DNA of 64,000 nt from Massilia norwichensis (GCF_024753245.1 NZ_JANUGX010000002.1:62001-126000), one strand, 5' to 3'; counted from the first letter of the stretch, positions 34,072-44,126 are shown. The notes: generated by a model from the letters alone, not told the origin. Made by a program: numbers and translations.

Positions 34072-35058
34072 ATGATTCCTCTCTCGATACTCGACCTCGC
34101 CCCCATCGTTGAGGGCGGCACAGCTTCCGATTCCTTCCGCAGCTCGCTCGACCTTGCCCAGCATGGCGAGCGCTGGGGTTACAACCGCTTCTGGCTGGCC
34201 GAACACCACGGCATGCCAGGCATCGCCAGTGCGGCGACGTCGGTGCTGATGGCCCATGTGGCCGGCAACACCAAGACCATCCGCGTTGGCGCCGGCGGCA
34301 TCATGCTGCCGAACCATTCGCCGCTCGTGATCGCCGAACAGTTCGGCACGCTCGAGTCGCTGTTCCCGGGCCGGATCGACCTGGGCCTGGGCCGCGCGCC
34401 CGGCTCCGATCACACCACGGCGCGCGCGCTGCGCCGCAACCTGGCCTCGGACGCCGACGAATTCCCGCAAGACGTCGTGGAACTGATGGATTACTTTGCC
34501 GACTCGCCGCGACGCCAGGTGCGCGCAGTGCCCGGCGCCGGCCTGAACGTGCCGGTGTGGATCCTCGGTTCCAGCCTGTTCGGCGCCCAGCTGGCGGCGG
34601 CCCTCGGCCTGCCCTACGCCTTCGCTTCGCACTTCGCCCCGCAGATGATGATGCAGGCGATCGAGCTCTACCGCGCGACCTTCCGTCCTTCGGCCCAGCT
34701 CGACAAGCCTTACGTAATGCTCGGCTTTAACGTGTTTGCCGCCGATACCGATGCCGAAGCGCACTTCCGTGCGACCTCGATGCAGCAAGCCTTCATCAAC
34801 CTGCGCAGCGGCCGTCCGACCAAGCTGAAGCCGCCGGTCGAGGGCTATCTCGATTTGCTGAGCCCGCCGGAGCGTTCGATGCTCGACTCGGTGCTGTCGT
34901 GCTCGGCAATCGGCTCGCCCGCGACCGTCTCGGCCCAGCTGAAGGCCTTCATCGAACGCACCGGCGCCGACGAGCTGATGGTGACCTCGCAGATCTTCGA
35001 CCACGGTGCGCGCCTACGCTCCTACGAGATCACGGCCGACATCGCCAGGGGAAGCTGA
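34072..35058 (+). CDS. LLM-class flavin-dependent oxidoreductase (MsnO8 type)
   Basis: A 328-residue bacterial-luciferase-like monooxygenase. It begins [15 protein letters not shown], then [20 protein letters not shown] and [42 protein letters not shown], the hallmark of the MsnO8/YhbW branch. FMN-dependent; the substrate is unknown. Start ATG at 34072; longer upstream frames overlap the divergent serine-hydrolase promoter region and lack a ribosome binding site. Not in an obvious operon. Confidence 0.92.
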   Translation: MIPLSILDLAPIVEGGTASDSFRSSLDLAQHGERWGYNRFWLAEHHGMPGIASAATSVLMAHVAGNTKTIRVGAGGIMLPNHSPLVIAEQFGTLESLFPGRIDLGLGRAPGSDHTTARALRRNLASDADEFPQDVVELMDYFADSPRRQVRAVPGAGLNVPVWILGSSLFGAQLAAALGLPYAFASHFAPQMMMQAIELYRATFRPSAQLDKPYVMLGFNVFAADTDAEAHFRATSMQQAFINLRSGRPTKLKPPVEGYLDLLSPPERSMLDSVLSCSAIGSPATVSAQLKAFIERTGADELMVTSQIFDHGARLRSYEITADIARGS

Positions 35059-35143
35059 GGCCCGGTCTTCGTGGGATGGCGAACAGTCGGCAGGGTCCGG
35101 TAAGCCTAGGCTAGGACCATCAACCTTCTCACGGAGTCATGTC

Positions 35144-35428
35144 ATGAAAGCCAAACTGATTGCCGCATCCCTCCTGATGTCGATGTCGCTGGTCTCGACC
35201 GGCGCCTCTGCCAAACCCAGCTGCCTGAAAGGCGCGGCGGCAGGCGCCGTCGGCGGCCACTTCCTCGGCAAGCACCACGTGCTCGGCGCGGCCGTCGGCT
35301 GCGCCGTCGGCCACCACATGAACAAGAAACAGGAACGCCAGCAGGCGCAGGCCCAGGCTCAGGCAAATGCCCAGGCACAGGCCAACGCCCGCGCCCAGAA
35401 CGGCCAGGCGCCGGCCCAGCGTCGCTAA
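35144..35428 (+). CDS. small exported glycine-zipper/Gln-Ala-rich protein
   Basis: A 94-residue protein: signal peptide (MKAKLIAASLLMSMSLVSTGASA), a glycine-zipper-like segment AAAGAVGGHFLGKHHVLGAAVGCAVGHHM, then a charged QAQAQANAQAQ tail. It resembles small secreted glycine-zipper proteins of proteobacteria, with unknown function. Start at 35144 has CGGAG upstream. Confidence 0.7.
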   Translation: MKAKLIAASLLMSMSLVSTGASAKPSCLKGAAAGAVGGHFLGKHHVLGAAVGCAVGHHMNKKQERQQAQAQAQANAQAQANARAQNGQAPAQRR

Positions 35429-35453
35429 GGTTTAGTCCGGGCCGGGACGCTGA

Positions 35454-36044
35454 TCAAGCGTCGCCGGTGCCGGCTTGGAGGGCGTCAATAAGCTCGCGGG
35501 TCGAGCGCACCCGGCCCATGTTGCGGAACACGTTCTCGCAGCAGTTCTTGTGCGCGTCCGCATTCCCGCTGCTCATCGCATCTTCCGCAAAAATCAGCTC
35601 GTAGCCGCGGTCGAAGGCCGCGCGCGCGGTCGACTCGACGCCATAGTTGGTGGCAATGCCGGCCATGATGATGGTCTTGATGCCGCGCCGGCGCAGCAAC
35701 TGGTCGAGCTCGGTGGCGTAGAAAGCGCCCCACTGGCGCTTGGTCACGACGTGGTCGCTCGCCTGCACCTGGGCTTCCTCCGCCATATACGATGCTTCCG
35801 GCGGCGGGGTCGGCGTGCCCGGCTTGAACATCGGATTGTCGGCCACCGGCATCAACAGCTCGTCCAGTTGCACGCGCACGAAAATCACCATGCCGCCGCG
35901 GTTGCGCATCTCGCCGGCCAGCAGCACGCAATTGCCGACCACGCGCTCGGCCGGGTGCGGCGCGAGTTCCCTCTGCACATTAAAGTTCTGCAAGTCGATC
36001 TGCACCAGCGCGGTACGGCCGATGTCGATATTCAGTTCGTTCAT
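35454..36044 (-). CDS. isochorismatase-family hydrolase (YecD-like)
   Basis: A 196-residue isochorismatase-fold protein. The Asp of the active site is in LVQIDLQNFNV and the Lys in HVVTKRQWGAFY. At the usual cysteine position the sequence is GIATNYGVESTARAA, so Gly replaces Cys, as in Escherichia coli YecD and isochorismatases proper. It is therefore unlikely to be a cysteine amidohydrolase. AAGGAGG before the ATG at 36044 fixes the start; the frame continues upstream to 36161 without support. Confidence 0.87.
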   Translation of the reverse strand: MNELNIDIGRTALVQIDLQNFNVQRELAPHPAERVVGNCVLLAGEMRNRGGMVIFVRVQLDELLMPVADNPMFKPGTPTPPPEASYMAEEAQVQASDHVVTKRQWGAFYATELDQLLRRRGIKTIIMAGIATNYGVESTARAAFDRGYELIFAEDAMSSGNADAHKNCCENVFRNMGRVRSTRELIDALQAGTGDA

Positions 36045-36188
36045 GAATGCTTCCTCCTTGGGCCAAGTATTCACCAGGCGCGGATTCGGCGGCGCGCCCA
36101 TGCCCTCTCCTGTCGTCAATACTGACCACGCCCGGCCCCTGTGATAGATTCCTCGGATCAATCACAGAGACGGCAGCAGCCGACCACC

Positions 36189-37904
36189 ATGAAGAACATC
36201 GCCATCGTCGGCGCCAGCGCGCTGCTGGCGGCTTGTGCCACCACCCAGCCGCCCCTCACCGACTACAGCCGCGGTTCCGGCGCCACCCGCAGCGAAGCCC
36301 AGCAAGCCCTCGAATTCGACAAGGCCGACATCAAACTGCGCATCGAGCCCGCCACCCGCAGCATCGCCGGCGATGTCACGCTCACCTTCGGCACCCGCGC
36401 GCCGCTGGCCAGCATCGAACTCGACCTGGACCGCAACCTGCCGATCGACGCCATCGACGTCGACAATCGGCCGCTGCCTCCCAGCAGCTGGCGCAACCCG
36501 GACGGCAAGCTGACGGTCGATCTGCCGCAGACCCTGCAGCCCGGCAGGCAGGTCAATGTGCGGGTGCGCTACCATGGCCAGCCCCACGTGGCCAAGAAGG
36601 CACCGTGGGACGGCGGCTTTGTCTGGTCGAAAACGCCGGACGGCCAGCCCTGGGTGGCGAGCGCCGTACAAGGCGAAGGCTGCGACCTGTTCTGGCCCTG
36701 CATCGACCACCCGACCGGCAAGGCCAAGGTGGTCGACGAGCACATCACCGTGCAGGCACCGCTGGTCGCGGCCGGCAACGGGATCGCGATGGGCATGGAC
36801 GAGAAGGACGGCTGGCGCACCTATCACTGGCGCACCAAAAACCCGAGCACCTACGGCATCTCGATCAACGTCGCGCCCTACCAGCTGCTGTCGGGCGAAT
36901 ACCGCAGCCGCTACGGCAACGTGATTCCGCTGCGCATGTGGTACCTGCCGCAGAACGAAAAAGGCGCGAAGGAATTGTTCGCCGAGTTCGCGCCCATGCT
37001 CGACTTTTTCGAGAGCACCATCGGCCCCTACCCCTTCGGCGATGAAAAGATGGGCGTGGTCGAGACCCCGCACAAGGGCATGGAGCACCAGACCATCAAC
37101 GCCTACGGCAACAACTACGCGAAGACGGCCTTCGGCTACGACGAGCTGCTGCAGCACGAATTCGCCCACGAATGGTTCGGCAACCAGTTGACCAACGCCG
37201 ATTGGGACGACATGTGGCTGCACGAGGGCCTGGGCAGCTACATGCAGCCGCTGTACATGCAGGCGTTGCGCGGCGACCAGGAATACTTCGCCCTGCTGAT
37301 GCAGCAGCGCGCGATGGTGATGAACAAGGCGCCGATCGTGTCCGGCAAGCCGCGGCTGGAGGAAGACGTCTACGATACCAAGCGCGGCGGCCCGGGCCAG
37401 GACATCTACAACAAGGGCTCGCTGGTGATGCACACGCTGCGCGGCCTGATCGGCGACGATGCCTTCTTCCGCTCGGTACGCGAAGAGGTCTACGGCACGC
37501 CGGACCCGCGCCCGGGCAATTTCGCGCCGCGCTACGGCACGACGCCGGAATTCATGGCCATCGTCAAGCGCGTGAGCGGACGCGACCTGGACTGGTTCTT
37601 CCAGGCTTACCTGTACCAGAAGGCGTTACCGGAACTGCAGGCCACGCGCAACGGCAATACCCTGCAGCTGGCATGGAAGACGGAAAAGAACACGCCCTTC
37701 CCGATGCCGGTCGAGGTGAAGGTGGGCGAGCGCGTGCTGCGCCTGCCGATGACGGATGGGCGCGGCAGTCTCGAGGTGCCGGAAGGCATGGCTTATACGC
37801 TGGATCCGCATTCGAAGGTGCTGCGCCGGGAGCAGCATATCGAGCGGTTCCAGGAGTGGCAGGAGGAGCAGAGGAAGAAGCGCGAAAAGGCCAAGGCGGC
37901 TTGA
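36189..37904 (+). CDS. M1 family zinc aminopeptidase, lipoprotein
   Basis: A 571-residue M1 gluzincin. A short lipoprotein signal (IAIVGASALLAAC) suggests anchoring in the envelope. The exopeptidase motif is GMEHQTINAYG, a variant of GxMEN. The zinc site is HEFAHEWFGNQ (His323, Glu324, His327) with the third ligand Glu346 in LHEGLGSYM, exactly 18 residues on. The C-terminal domain is short, ending about 170 residues after the active site, compared with PepN. Divergent from the YecD-like gene, with a promoter region of about 145 bases between. Confidence 0.92.
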   Translation: MKNIAIVGASALLAACATTQPPLTDYSRGSGATRSEAQQALEFDKADIKLRIEPATRSIAGDVTLTFGTRAPLASIELDLDRNLPIDAIDVDNRPLPPSSWRNPDGKLTVDLPQTLQPGRQVNVRVRYHGQPHVAKKAPWDGGFVWSKTPDGQPWVASAVQGEGCDLFWPCIDHPTGKAKVVDEHITVQAPLVAAGNGIAMGMDEKDGWRTYHWRTKNPSTYGISINVAPYQLLSGEYRSRYGNVIPLRMWYLPQNEKGAKELFAEFAPMLDFFESTIGPYPFGDEKMGVVETPHKGMEHQTINAYGNNYAKTAFGYDELLQHEFAHEWFGNQLTNADWDDMWLHEGLGSYMQPLYMQALRGDQEYFALLMQQRAMVMNKAPIVSGKPRLEEDVYDTKRGGPGQDIYNKGSLVMHTLRGLIGDDAFFRSVREEVYGTPDPRPGNFAPRYGTTPEFMAIVKRVSGRDLDWFFQAYLYQKALPELQATRNGNTLQLAWKTEKNTPFPMPVEVKVGERVLRLPMTDGRGSLEVPEGMAYTLDPHSKVLRREQHIERFQEWQEEQRKKREKAKAA

Positions 37905-37905
37905 G

Positions 37906-37935
37906 TCGTCGTTCCCGCGCAGGCGGGAACCCAAG
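37906..37935. repeat. REP-like palindrome, family A copy 2 (inverted)
   Basis: Core TTCCCGCGCAGGCGGGAA followed by CCCAAG, 1 base after the M1 peptidase stop. It is oriented opposite to the copy at 37981-38010, so the two form a BIME-like pair about 45 bases apart. Confidence 0.7.
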
Positions 37936-37980
37936 TATCACGCATGTTGCCAGCAGCAAACACTAGTGGCATGCGACGAA

Positions 37981-38010
37981 CTGGGGCCCCCGCCTGCGCG
38001 GGGGCGACGA
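37981..38010. repeat. REP-like palindrome, family A copy 3
   Basis: Core CCCCCGCCTGCGCGGGGG preceded by CTGGG and followed by CGACGA. Same orientation as the copy at 15145-15173. Confidence 0.7.
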
Positions 38011-38016
38011 TAAAGA

Positions 38017-38436
38017 TTAATGCGAAGCGTTCTGCATCTTCTCGCCAGTACGCTCCAGCGCGCGGCCGGTAGCGGCAGTCGCATCCTTCGCGCCTTCCTT
38101 CACGTTGGCGGCAGCTTCCTTCGATTCCTGGCGCACTTCGGCACCGGCTTCGCGCATGTTTTCACCGGCACGGTCGGCGGCGGCGTCGGCTTTCGCGGCA
38201 GCGCGATCGGTTGCGGCTTCGATCTTGTCGCCGGCGCGGTCGGCAGCGGCGGCGGTGTTGGCGGCAGCGTCACGGGTGGCTTCAGCGGTGTTCGCAGCAG
38301 CGTTGTCGACGGCAGCGCCGGCGGCCTGGGCCGGACCCATGCCTTCGGTGTTGGTCGGTTCCGCCTTGTGGCAGCCGGTCATCATGACAGCAGCCGCAAA
38401 AACGATGGTCGAGAGAGAAATGGTCGTGGTCTTCAT
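38017..38436 (-). CDS. alanine-rich helical lipoprotein (LEA/apolipoprotein-like)
   Basis: A 139-residue protein with lipobox (VMMTGC) followed by repeated 11-residue-like blocks of Ala, Asp, Glu, Lys and Arg (AADRAGDKIEAATDRAAAKADAAADRAGEN). Such amphipathic repeats resemble LEA-type or apolipoprotein-like helices, which protect membranes or proteins under stress in other systems; this is analogy only. AAAGGAG precedes the ATG. A dyad GCACGATTG-C-CAATTGTGC (38502-38520) lies about 65 bases upstream and could be a regulator site. Confidence 0.72.
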   Translation of the reverse strand: MKTTTISLSTIVFAAAVMMTGCHKAEPTNTEGMGPAQAAGAAVDNAAANTAEATRDAAANTAAAADRAGDKIEAATDRAAAKADAAADRAGENMREAGAEVRQESKEAAANVKEGAKDATAATGRALERTGEKMQNASH

Positions 38437-38608
38437 GATGGGCTCCTTTTATTATCAAAAACTAAAGTGTATGGACGTATGCTACACGCCTGAAGCCCCG
38501 CGCACGATTGCCAATTGTGCCAAACCGTAACAAAAAATCATCACCCCCCAAGGCAGTCGCCTGCCGTAGCGTTACATCTGATTGCAAACGCCACCCGAAA
38601 ACGTCGGG

Positions 38609-41359
38609 TCAAGGCAGCAAATTCCCATCAGCATCGATCTTGCGCACCTCGCCCAGGCCCAGCGCCCGCACGTCCGCCCCGACCTTGCGCATGTCGCCGA
38701 CCACGATCCAAAGCTGCTGCTTCGGCAGGATGATGCGCGCGGCCAGCGCGTTCAGGTCCGGTGGCGCCAGCGCCAGCACTTTGTCGGTGTAGGTGTCGTA
38801 GTAGTTCTCGGGCAACCGGTATTGCAGGATGGTGGCGTAGCCATTGCTGAGCTGGGCGATGGTTTCGAAGGCGCCCGGCAGACCCAGCGTCTCGTTGTCC
38901 TGGGCCGCCTTCAGCTCCGGCTGCAGGATCGGTCGGGCGCCGGCGATGTCGGCATATTCGCGCGCCAGTTCGCGCAGTGCCGGCGCGGTCTGGTCGGTCT
39001 GCACCGGCGAGCCGCTGAACAGGATGCGCTGGCCGACCGCTGCCACCAGCGACGAGCCGACGCCGTAGGACCAGTGCTTGTCCTCGCGCAGGTTCATGTT
39101 CAGGCGTGAGCTGAAGGTGCCACCGAAGACGTCGTTCAGCAGGTTCAGCGCCACCGCATCCGGCGCATTGCGCGGCGGTGCCAGCTGGGCGCCGACGATG
39201 TCGCTCTGCAGCGCCCCCGGACGGTCGATCAGGTAGATCACGGTGCGCTCGGGCTGGGCCACGGTCTTGATGTTCTTTTGCGGCACGGTGCCCGGCCGCC
39301 AGCCGGCGAAGGCCTTTTCCAGCAGCGGCTTCAAGCTTGCCATCGACGTATCGCCGACCACCAGCAAGGTCGCATTGTTCGGCTTGAACCAGGCCTGGTG
39401 GTAGCGCACGAGATCGGCCCGCGTCATGCGCGCGACGGCGGTGTCAAGGCCGGTGCCGGTCAGCGGCAGGCCATAGGCGTGGTCCTTGCCGTAGATGAGC
39501 CCCGGCAGCACGCGCAGCGCCATCGCCCGCGGCACCGTCTTCTCGCGGCCGATCGTCGCGATGCGGTCGCGCTGCAGGCGTTCGAAATCCGCCTGCGGGA
39601 AGGATGGGTGCTGGATCAGATCGGCATACACGCCGAGCGCGCGCGGCAGTGTGGGCGTCAACACGTTCATGTTGACGAAGGCGCCGTCGAGGTTGGTGCT
39701 GGTGCCGAAGGAGGCGCCCAGCGCTTCCAGCTCGGCGCTGATCTGCAGCGAGGACCGGGTCCGGGTGCCCTCTTCCAGCATGCGCAGGCTCAGGCTGGCC
39801 AGGCCCGGCAATTCGTGCGAATCGGACGCGAAGCCGGCATCGACCAGCAGGGACAGGTTCACCACCGGCGCGCCATGGCGCTCGGCCAGCACCACTTTCA
39901 GGCCGTTCGACAGGGTCGCCGTTTGCATCGGCGGCAGGTGCAGCTTTTCCGGGTGCCCCGGCGGCGGTCCCTTGCTGCGGTCCAGCGTGGTCACTGAGGC
40001 TGCGAGCCCGGACGGGAAAGGATCGACTTCGAGGATGTAGTCGCCGTCGCTCAGCCAGTCGCGCATGGCCTGGGCGACCTGCGCCGGGGTCGCCATCTGG
40101 ATGCGTTTCAGATAGGTCTTGTAGCAGTCCGGGTCGCCCGTGAAGGTCATGCAGCGCGCCAGCATGTCGCTTTTTCCGCCGAAGCCGCCGACCCGCTCGA
40201 CGGTGCGCGCATACTGCGCCAGGATCGCCGTCTTCGCCAGGCGCAGCTCTTCTTCGCGCGGTCCGGTCTTCATCAAGGCGCGCAGCTCCTCGTCGGCCAC
40301 GCGCTCCATGCGGGCGACGTCGCCGCCAGGGGGCGCCGTCAGGTTGATGCCGAACTGGCCGGCGATCTCGCTGGAATCGTCGCTGGAAAAGGCAGAGGTC
40401 GCCAGCTGCTCCTTCACCACCAGGCGCTGGTAGAGGCGCGAGGTCTTGCTGCCGCCCAGCACATGGGCAGCCAGATCCAGCAGCGCTTCTTCCGGCGTGT
40501 CCGCGCCCGGCACGTTCCAGATGCGGTAGATGCGCGCCTGCGGCACCCGGTCCTGCACGCTGCTGCGGTGGCTGCCGCTGCGCTTGGCGATCCAGGCCCG
40601 CTGCTTGGCCACCGGCGCGCCGGGCGGGATGTCGCCGTAGTATTTCTCGACCTTCTCGCGCGCCTGCGCGGGCGTGATGTCGCCGGCCAGCACCAGCACC
40701 ACGTTGCTCGGGCCGTAATTGTCCTTGAACCAGGCGGTGACATCGCCCATCGACGCCGCTTCGAGATCTTCCATGGCGCCGATCGTGGTCCGGGAATACG
40801 GGTGATTGGCCGGCCAGGTGTTCTCGGTGACGATCTGCTCGACCACGCCATACGGCTGGTTCTCGCGCTGCCGCTTCTCGTTCTGCACCACGCCGCGCTG
40901 CAGGTCCAGCTTCTTCTGGTCGAGCACGCCCAGCAGATGGCCCATGCGGTCGCTCTCGGCAAACAGCGTGTAATCGAGCATCGAGGTCGGCACGGTCTCG
41001 AAGTAATTGGTGCGGTCCTTGTTCGTGGTGCCGTTCAGGTCGCTCGCGCCTATGCCTTCCAGCGCCGACAGGAAGGTTTTATTGAAGTTGGCGCTGCCCG
41101 AAAACATCAGGTGCTCGAACAGGTGGGCAAAGCCGGTCTTGCCGCGCTTTTCGTTCTTGGAACCGACGTGGTACCAGGTGTTCACCGCCACCACCGGCGA
41201 TTTGTGATCCTCATGCACAAGTACGGTCAGGCCATTCTTCAGCACAAACTTCGTGTAGGGAATGTCGGGGATGGGAACGTCGACCGCGCCTGGCGGTGCG
41301 GCGAAAGAGACGGACATCGACACGGCCAGCAGCAGGCCCAGGACCATTGACGAGCGCAT
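38609..41359 (-). CDS. M16 family zinc metalloprotease (pitrilysin, fused two-lobe)
   Basis: Exported protease of 916 residues with signal peptide (LGLLLAVSMSVSFA). The inverted zinc motif HxxEH is in FAHLFEHLMF (His79, Glu82, His83), and two M16/M16_C repeats are fused in one chain, as in the bacterial pqqL-like group. The second half (from about 480, starting HLPPMQTATLSNGLKVVLAERHGAPVV) lacks the zinc motif, as expected for the inactive partner lobe. Probably periplasmic. Monocistronic. Confidence 0.92.
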   Translation of the reverse strand: MRSSMVLGLLLAVSMSVSFAAPPGAVDVPIPDIPYTKFVLKNGLTVLVHEDHKSPVVAVNTWYHVGSKNEKRGKTGFAHLFEHLMFSGSANFNKTFLSALEGIGASDLNGTTNKDRTNYFETVPTSMLDYTLFAESDRMGHLLGVLDQKKLDLQRGVVQNEKRQRENQPYGVVEQIVTENTWPANHPYSRTTIGAMEDLEAASMGDVTAWFKDNYGPSNVVLVLAGDITPAQAREKVEKYYGDIPPGAPVAKQRAWIAKRSGSHRSSVQDRVPQARIYRIWNVPGADTPEEALLDLAAHVLGGSKTSRLYQRLVVKEQLATSAFSSDDSSEIAGQFGINLTAPPGGDVARMERVADEELRALMKTGPREEELRLAKTAILAQYARTVERVGGFGGKSDMLARCMTFTGDPDCYKTYLKRIQMATPAQVAQAMRDWLSDGDYILEVDPFPSGLAASVTTLDRSKGPPPGHPEKLHLPPMQTATLSNGLKVVLAERHGAPVVNLSLLVDAGFASDSHELPGLASLSLRMLEEGTRTRSSLQISAELEALGASFGTSTNLDGAFVNMNVLTPTLPRALGVYADLIQHPSFPQADFERLQRDRIATIGREKTVPRAMALRVLPGLIYGKDHAYGLPLTGTGLDTAVARMTRADLVRYHQAWFKPNNATLLVVGDTSMASLKPLLEKAFAGWRPGTVPQKNIKTVAQPERTVIYLIDRPGALQSDIVGAQLAPPRNAPDAVALNLLNDVFGGTFSSRLNMNLREDKHWSYGVGSSLVAAVGQRILFSGSPVQTDQTAPALRELAREYADIAGARPILQPELKAAQDNETLGLPGAFETIAQLSNGYATILQYRLPENYYDTYTDKVLALAPPDLNALAARIILPKQQLWIVVGDMRKVGADVRALGLGEVRKIDADGNLLP

Positions 41360-41553
41360 GCATTACCTCCTGGATTCGGGGCTGCCCATTCTAAGCCGGA
41401 GCCCGATCCGCACGGCTTATGCGAACAGCATGCATCGTCGAAAAAATCGATGAATAAATCAGAAATCACTCGTTTTTCGTTGTCGAAACGGCAGGACATA
41501 ATGACTTTATCGCAGCAAGACACGACCAACCTGAAGCTTCGAAGGAGCACATC

Positions 41554-42240
41554 ATGCACAACCCGAAACTGGAAGTCCTGACCCCGCAAAACGCGCAGCT
41601 GATCATCATCGATCACCAGCCGCAGATGGCCTTCGGCGTGCAGTCGATCGACCGCCAGACCCTGAAGAACAATGTGGTCGGCCTGGCCAAGGCAGCCAGA
41701 GCCTTCGGCATCCCGACCGTGATCACCACCGTCGAATCCGAGTCCTTCTCCGGCAAGACCTATCCGGAAATCCTCGATGTGTTCCCGGACGCCCCGATCC
41801 TCGAACGCACGTCGATGAATTCCTGGGACGACCAGAAGGTGCGCGATGCCCTCGCCCGCAACGGCCGCAACAAGATCGTCGTGGCCGGCCTGTGGACCGA
41901 AGTCTGCAACACCACCTTCGCCCTCTCCGCCATGCTGGAAGGCGGCTACGAGATCTACATGGTGGCCGATGCGTCGGGCGGCACCTCGAAGGAGGCCCAC
42001 GACTTCGCCATGCAGCGCATGGTGCAGGCCGGCGTGGTGCCGATGACCTGGCAGCAGGTGCTGCTGGAATGGCAGCGCGACTGGGCCCACCGCGACACCT
42101 ATGAGGCCGTGATGAAGATCGTCACCGAACATTCCGGCGCCTACGGCATGGGTGTCGACTATGCTTACACGATGCTGCACAAGGCCCAGGCCCGTAACCA
42201 GGGCCATAACGAGGTGCTGGCCCCCGTCCCGGCTTTCTGA
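41554..42240 (+). CDS. isochorismatase-family cysteine hydrolase
   Basis: A 228-residue isochorismatase-fold hydrolase with the full cysteine-hydrolase triad: Asp in [13 protein letters not shown], a Lys after the central helix, and the nucleophile in [18 protein letters not shown]. Unlike the YecD-like protein at 35.5 kb it retains the cysteine, so an amidase or nicotinamidase-like activity is plausible. AAGGAG precedes the ATG. It lies 24 bases before the amidohydrolase fragment; the two were probably an operon. Confidence 0.88.
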   Translation: MHNPKLEVLTPQNAQLIIIDHQPQMAFGVQSIDRQTLKNNVVGLAKAARAFGIPTVITTVESESFSGKTYPEILDVFPDAPILERTSMNSWDDQKVRDALARNGRNKIVVAGLWTEVCNTTFALSAMLEGGYEIYMVADASGGTSKEAHDFAMQRMVQAGVVPMTWQQVLLEWQRDWAHRDTYEAVMKIVTEHSGAYGMGVDYAYTMLHKAQARNQGHNEVLAPVPAF

Positions 42241-42264
42241 TTCCTCTGTCCCAGGAGAAGACCC

Positions 42265-42553
42265 ATGCAAGCACAGTCCACCGCCGCCAGCTCGCCGACG
42301 CTGATCCTCATCAACGGCAGATTCGCGACCCTCGACCGCGACCGGCCGCAGGCCAGCGCGGTCGCCATCCGCGATGGCCGTTTCCTGGCCGTCGGCAGTA
42401 CCGAGGACGTCATGCGCCACCGCGACGCCGGCAGCCAGGTCGTCGACCTGAACGGCCGCACCGTCGTCCCGGGGCTGAACGACTCGCACCTGCACCTGAT
42501 CCGCGGTGGACTGAACTACAACCTCGAGCTGCGCTGGGAAGGCGTGCCTTCGC
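42265..42553 (+). pseudogene. amidohydrolase, N-terminal fragment (YtcJ-like)
   Basis: The first about 93 residues of a metal-dependent amidohydrolase: [54 protein letters not shown] with the HxH-like metal site start, then [10 protein letters not shown]. Homology stops abruptly near 42545-42553 and the next sequence is chemoreceptor coding in another frame. The about 450 residues of catalytic barrel are missing. The original frame runs on to 43056 through nonsense sequence, so the product would be non-functional. Confidence 0.8.
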
Positions 42554-43994
42554 CGAGGCCACAAGCATTCGCGACGAACAGCTGGCACCGCTCTACGATA
42601 TTCGCGAGGCGCTGGCCCAGACCGGCATCTCCGCGCGCAATGCCTTCATCGTCGGCGACGACAAGCAGGCCCAGGCCGAGCTGGCGCTGGTGGAGCAGCA
42701 CCGCGACCGTTACCTGCAGCGCCTGCAGGCGCTCGATGCCTTGCTGGGCAGCCGCGCCGACTTCGCCAAGGCGCGCGACGGCCTGCGCCAGATGGCGAAG
42801 GAACTCGACCGCCCACGCAAATACCGCGAAGCCCACGAGATGGCGGGCTATGCCAACTTCCTGGTCAATGAATGCAGCCCGCTGCGCCGCCGCATCGTCG
42901 TCGATCTCAACCAGGTCATCAAGTCGATCGAGGCCGAGCTGGACGTGGCGAGCCAGAGCGTCGACGCAGTCACGCAGCAGTCCACCTGGATCGTGGTCGG
43001 CATCTCGGCCGCCGCCGTGGTGCTGGCGGCCCTGCTCGCGGCTGGCGTCACACTGAGCGTCACCCGGCCGATCCGGCGCGCCTGCGCATTCGCCGAAGCC
43101 GTCGAACGCGGCGATCTGACGGGCCAGCTGCACGCGGATGCCAGGGACGAACTCGGCACCATGATGCGCACGCTGGACCGCATGCGCCTCGGCCTCGAAG
43201 GCATCGTGCGCGAAGTCCGGGACGGCGCGACCTCGATCTCGCTGGTCACGGGAGAAATCTCGGCAGGCAATACGGACTTGTCGCGCAGGACCGAAGCCCA
43301 GGCTGCGTCGCTGGAACAGACGGCCGCTTCGATGGAAACCCTGACCAGCACCGTGCGCCAGAATGCCGACACGGCGCGCGCGGCGGGCGGCGCTGCCGTT
43401 TCCGCCTCGTCGGTGGCCAGCGAGGGCGGCCAGGTGATGCACGCGGTGGTCGAGAAGATGTGGACGATCGACGCCGCCGCCGCGCGTATCGTCGATATCG
43501 TCGGCGTCATCGACGGCATCGCTTTCCAGACCAATATCCTGGCCCTGAATGCCGCGGTCGAGGCAGCGCGGGCCGGTGAGCAGGGTCGCGGTTTTGCGGT
43601 GGTCGCCGGCGAAGTGCGCACCCTCGCCCAACGCTCCGCCACCGCGGCAAAGGAAATCAAGACCCTGATCGAAGCGTCCACCACGGCGATCGCATCCGGC
43701 TCGGCGCTGGTCGACAAGGCCGGCCAGACCATGGCGCATATCGTGGAAGACGTCACGCGCCTGGCCGACACCATCCAGAACATGGGCCATGCCAGCGAAA
43801 GCCAGGCGCTGCATGTACGGGAGATCAACCAGGCGATGTGTCATGTGGACGGTTTGACGCAGCAGAATGCGGCGCTGGTCGAACAGGCAAGCGCCGCCGC
43901 ACAGTCGCTGCAGGAGCAATCGCAGCGGCTTGCGGCCCAGGTCGACAAATTCCGTACCTCGGAACGCGCGACACCCGTGCTCGCTCTGGCCTAA
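42547..43994 (+). pseudogene. methyl-accepting chemotaxis protein, 5'-truncated
   Basis: The rest of a chemoreceptor that begins in mid-sensor domain ([18 protein letters not shown]) and lacks start codon, first membrane helix and part of the four-helix-bundle. What follows is complete: sensor helices, second membrane helix ([19 protein letters not shown]), HAMP, and a signalling domain with the conserved tip [20 protein letters not shown]. The first possible internal start is a GTG at 42690 with no clear ribosome binding site. It is out of frame with the amidohydrolase start. Probably inactive, although an anchor-deficient product cannot be excluded. Confidence 0.78.
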
Positions 43995-44126
43995 GCTAAA
44001 AGACTAAATTGCAATGTTTCTTTTGCTTGTAGTTTTTGACTGACAGCCTCTAGGGAACCAGTCCGCTGCATGCATTCCGCATGAGGCGTATCATGTCCTC
44101 TTGACGAACAGCATAAGGAAAAGCTC

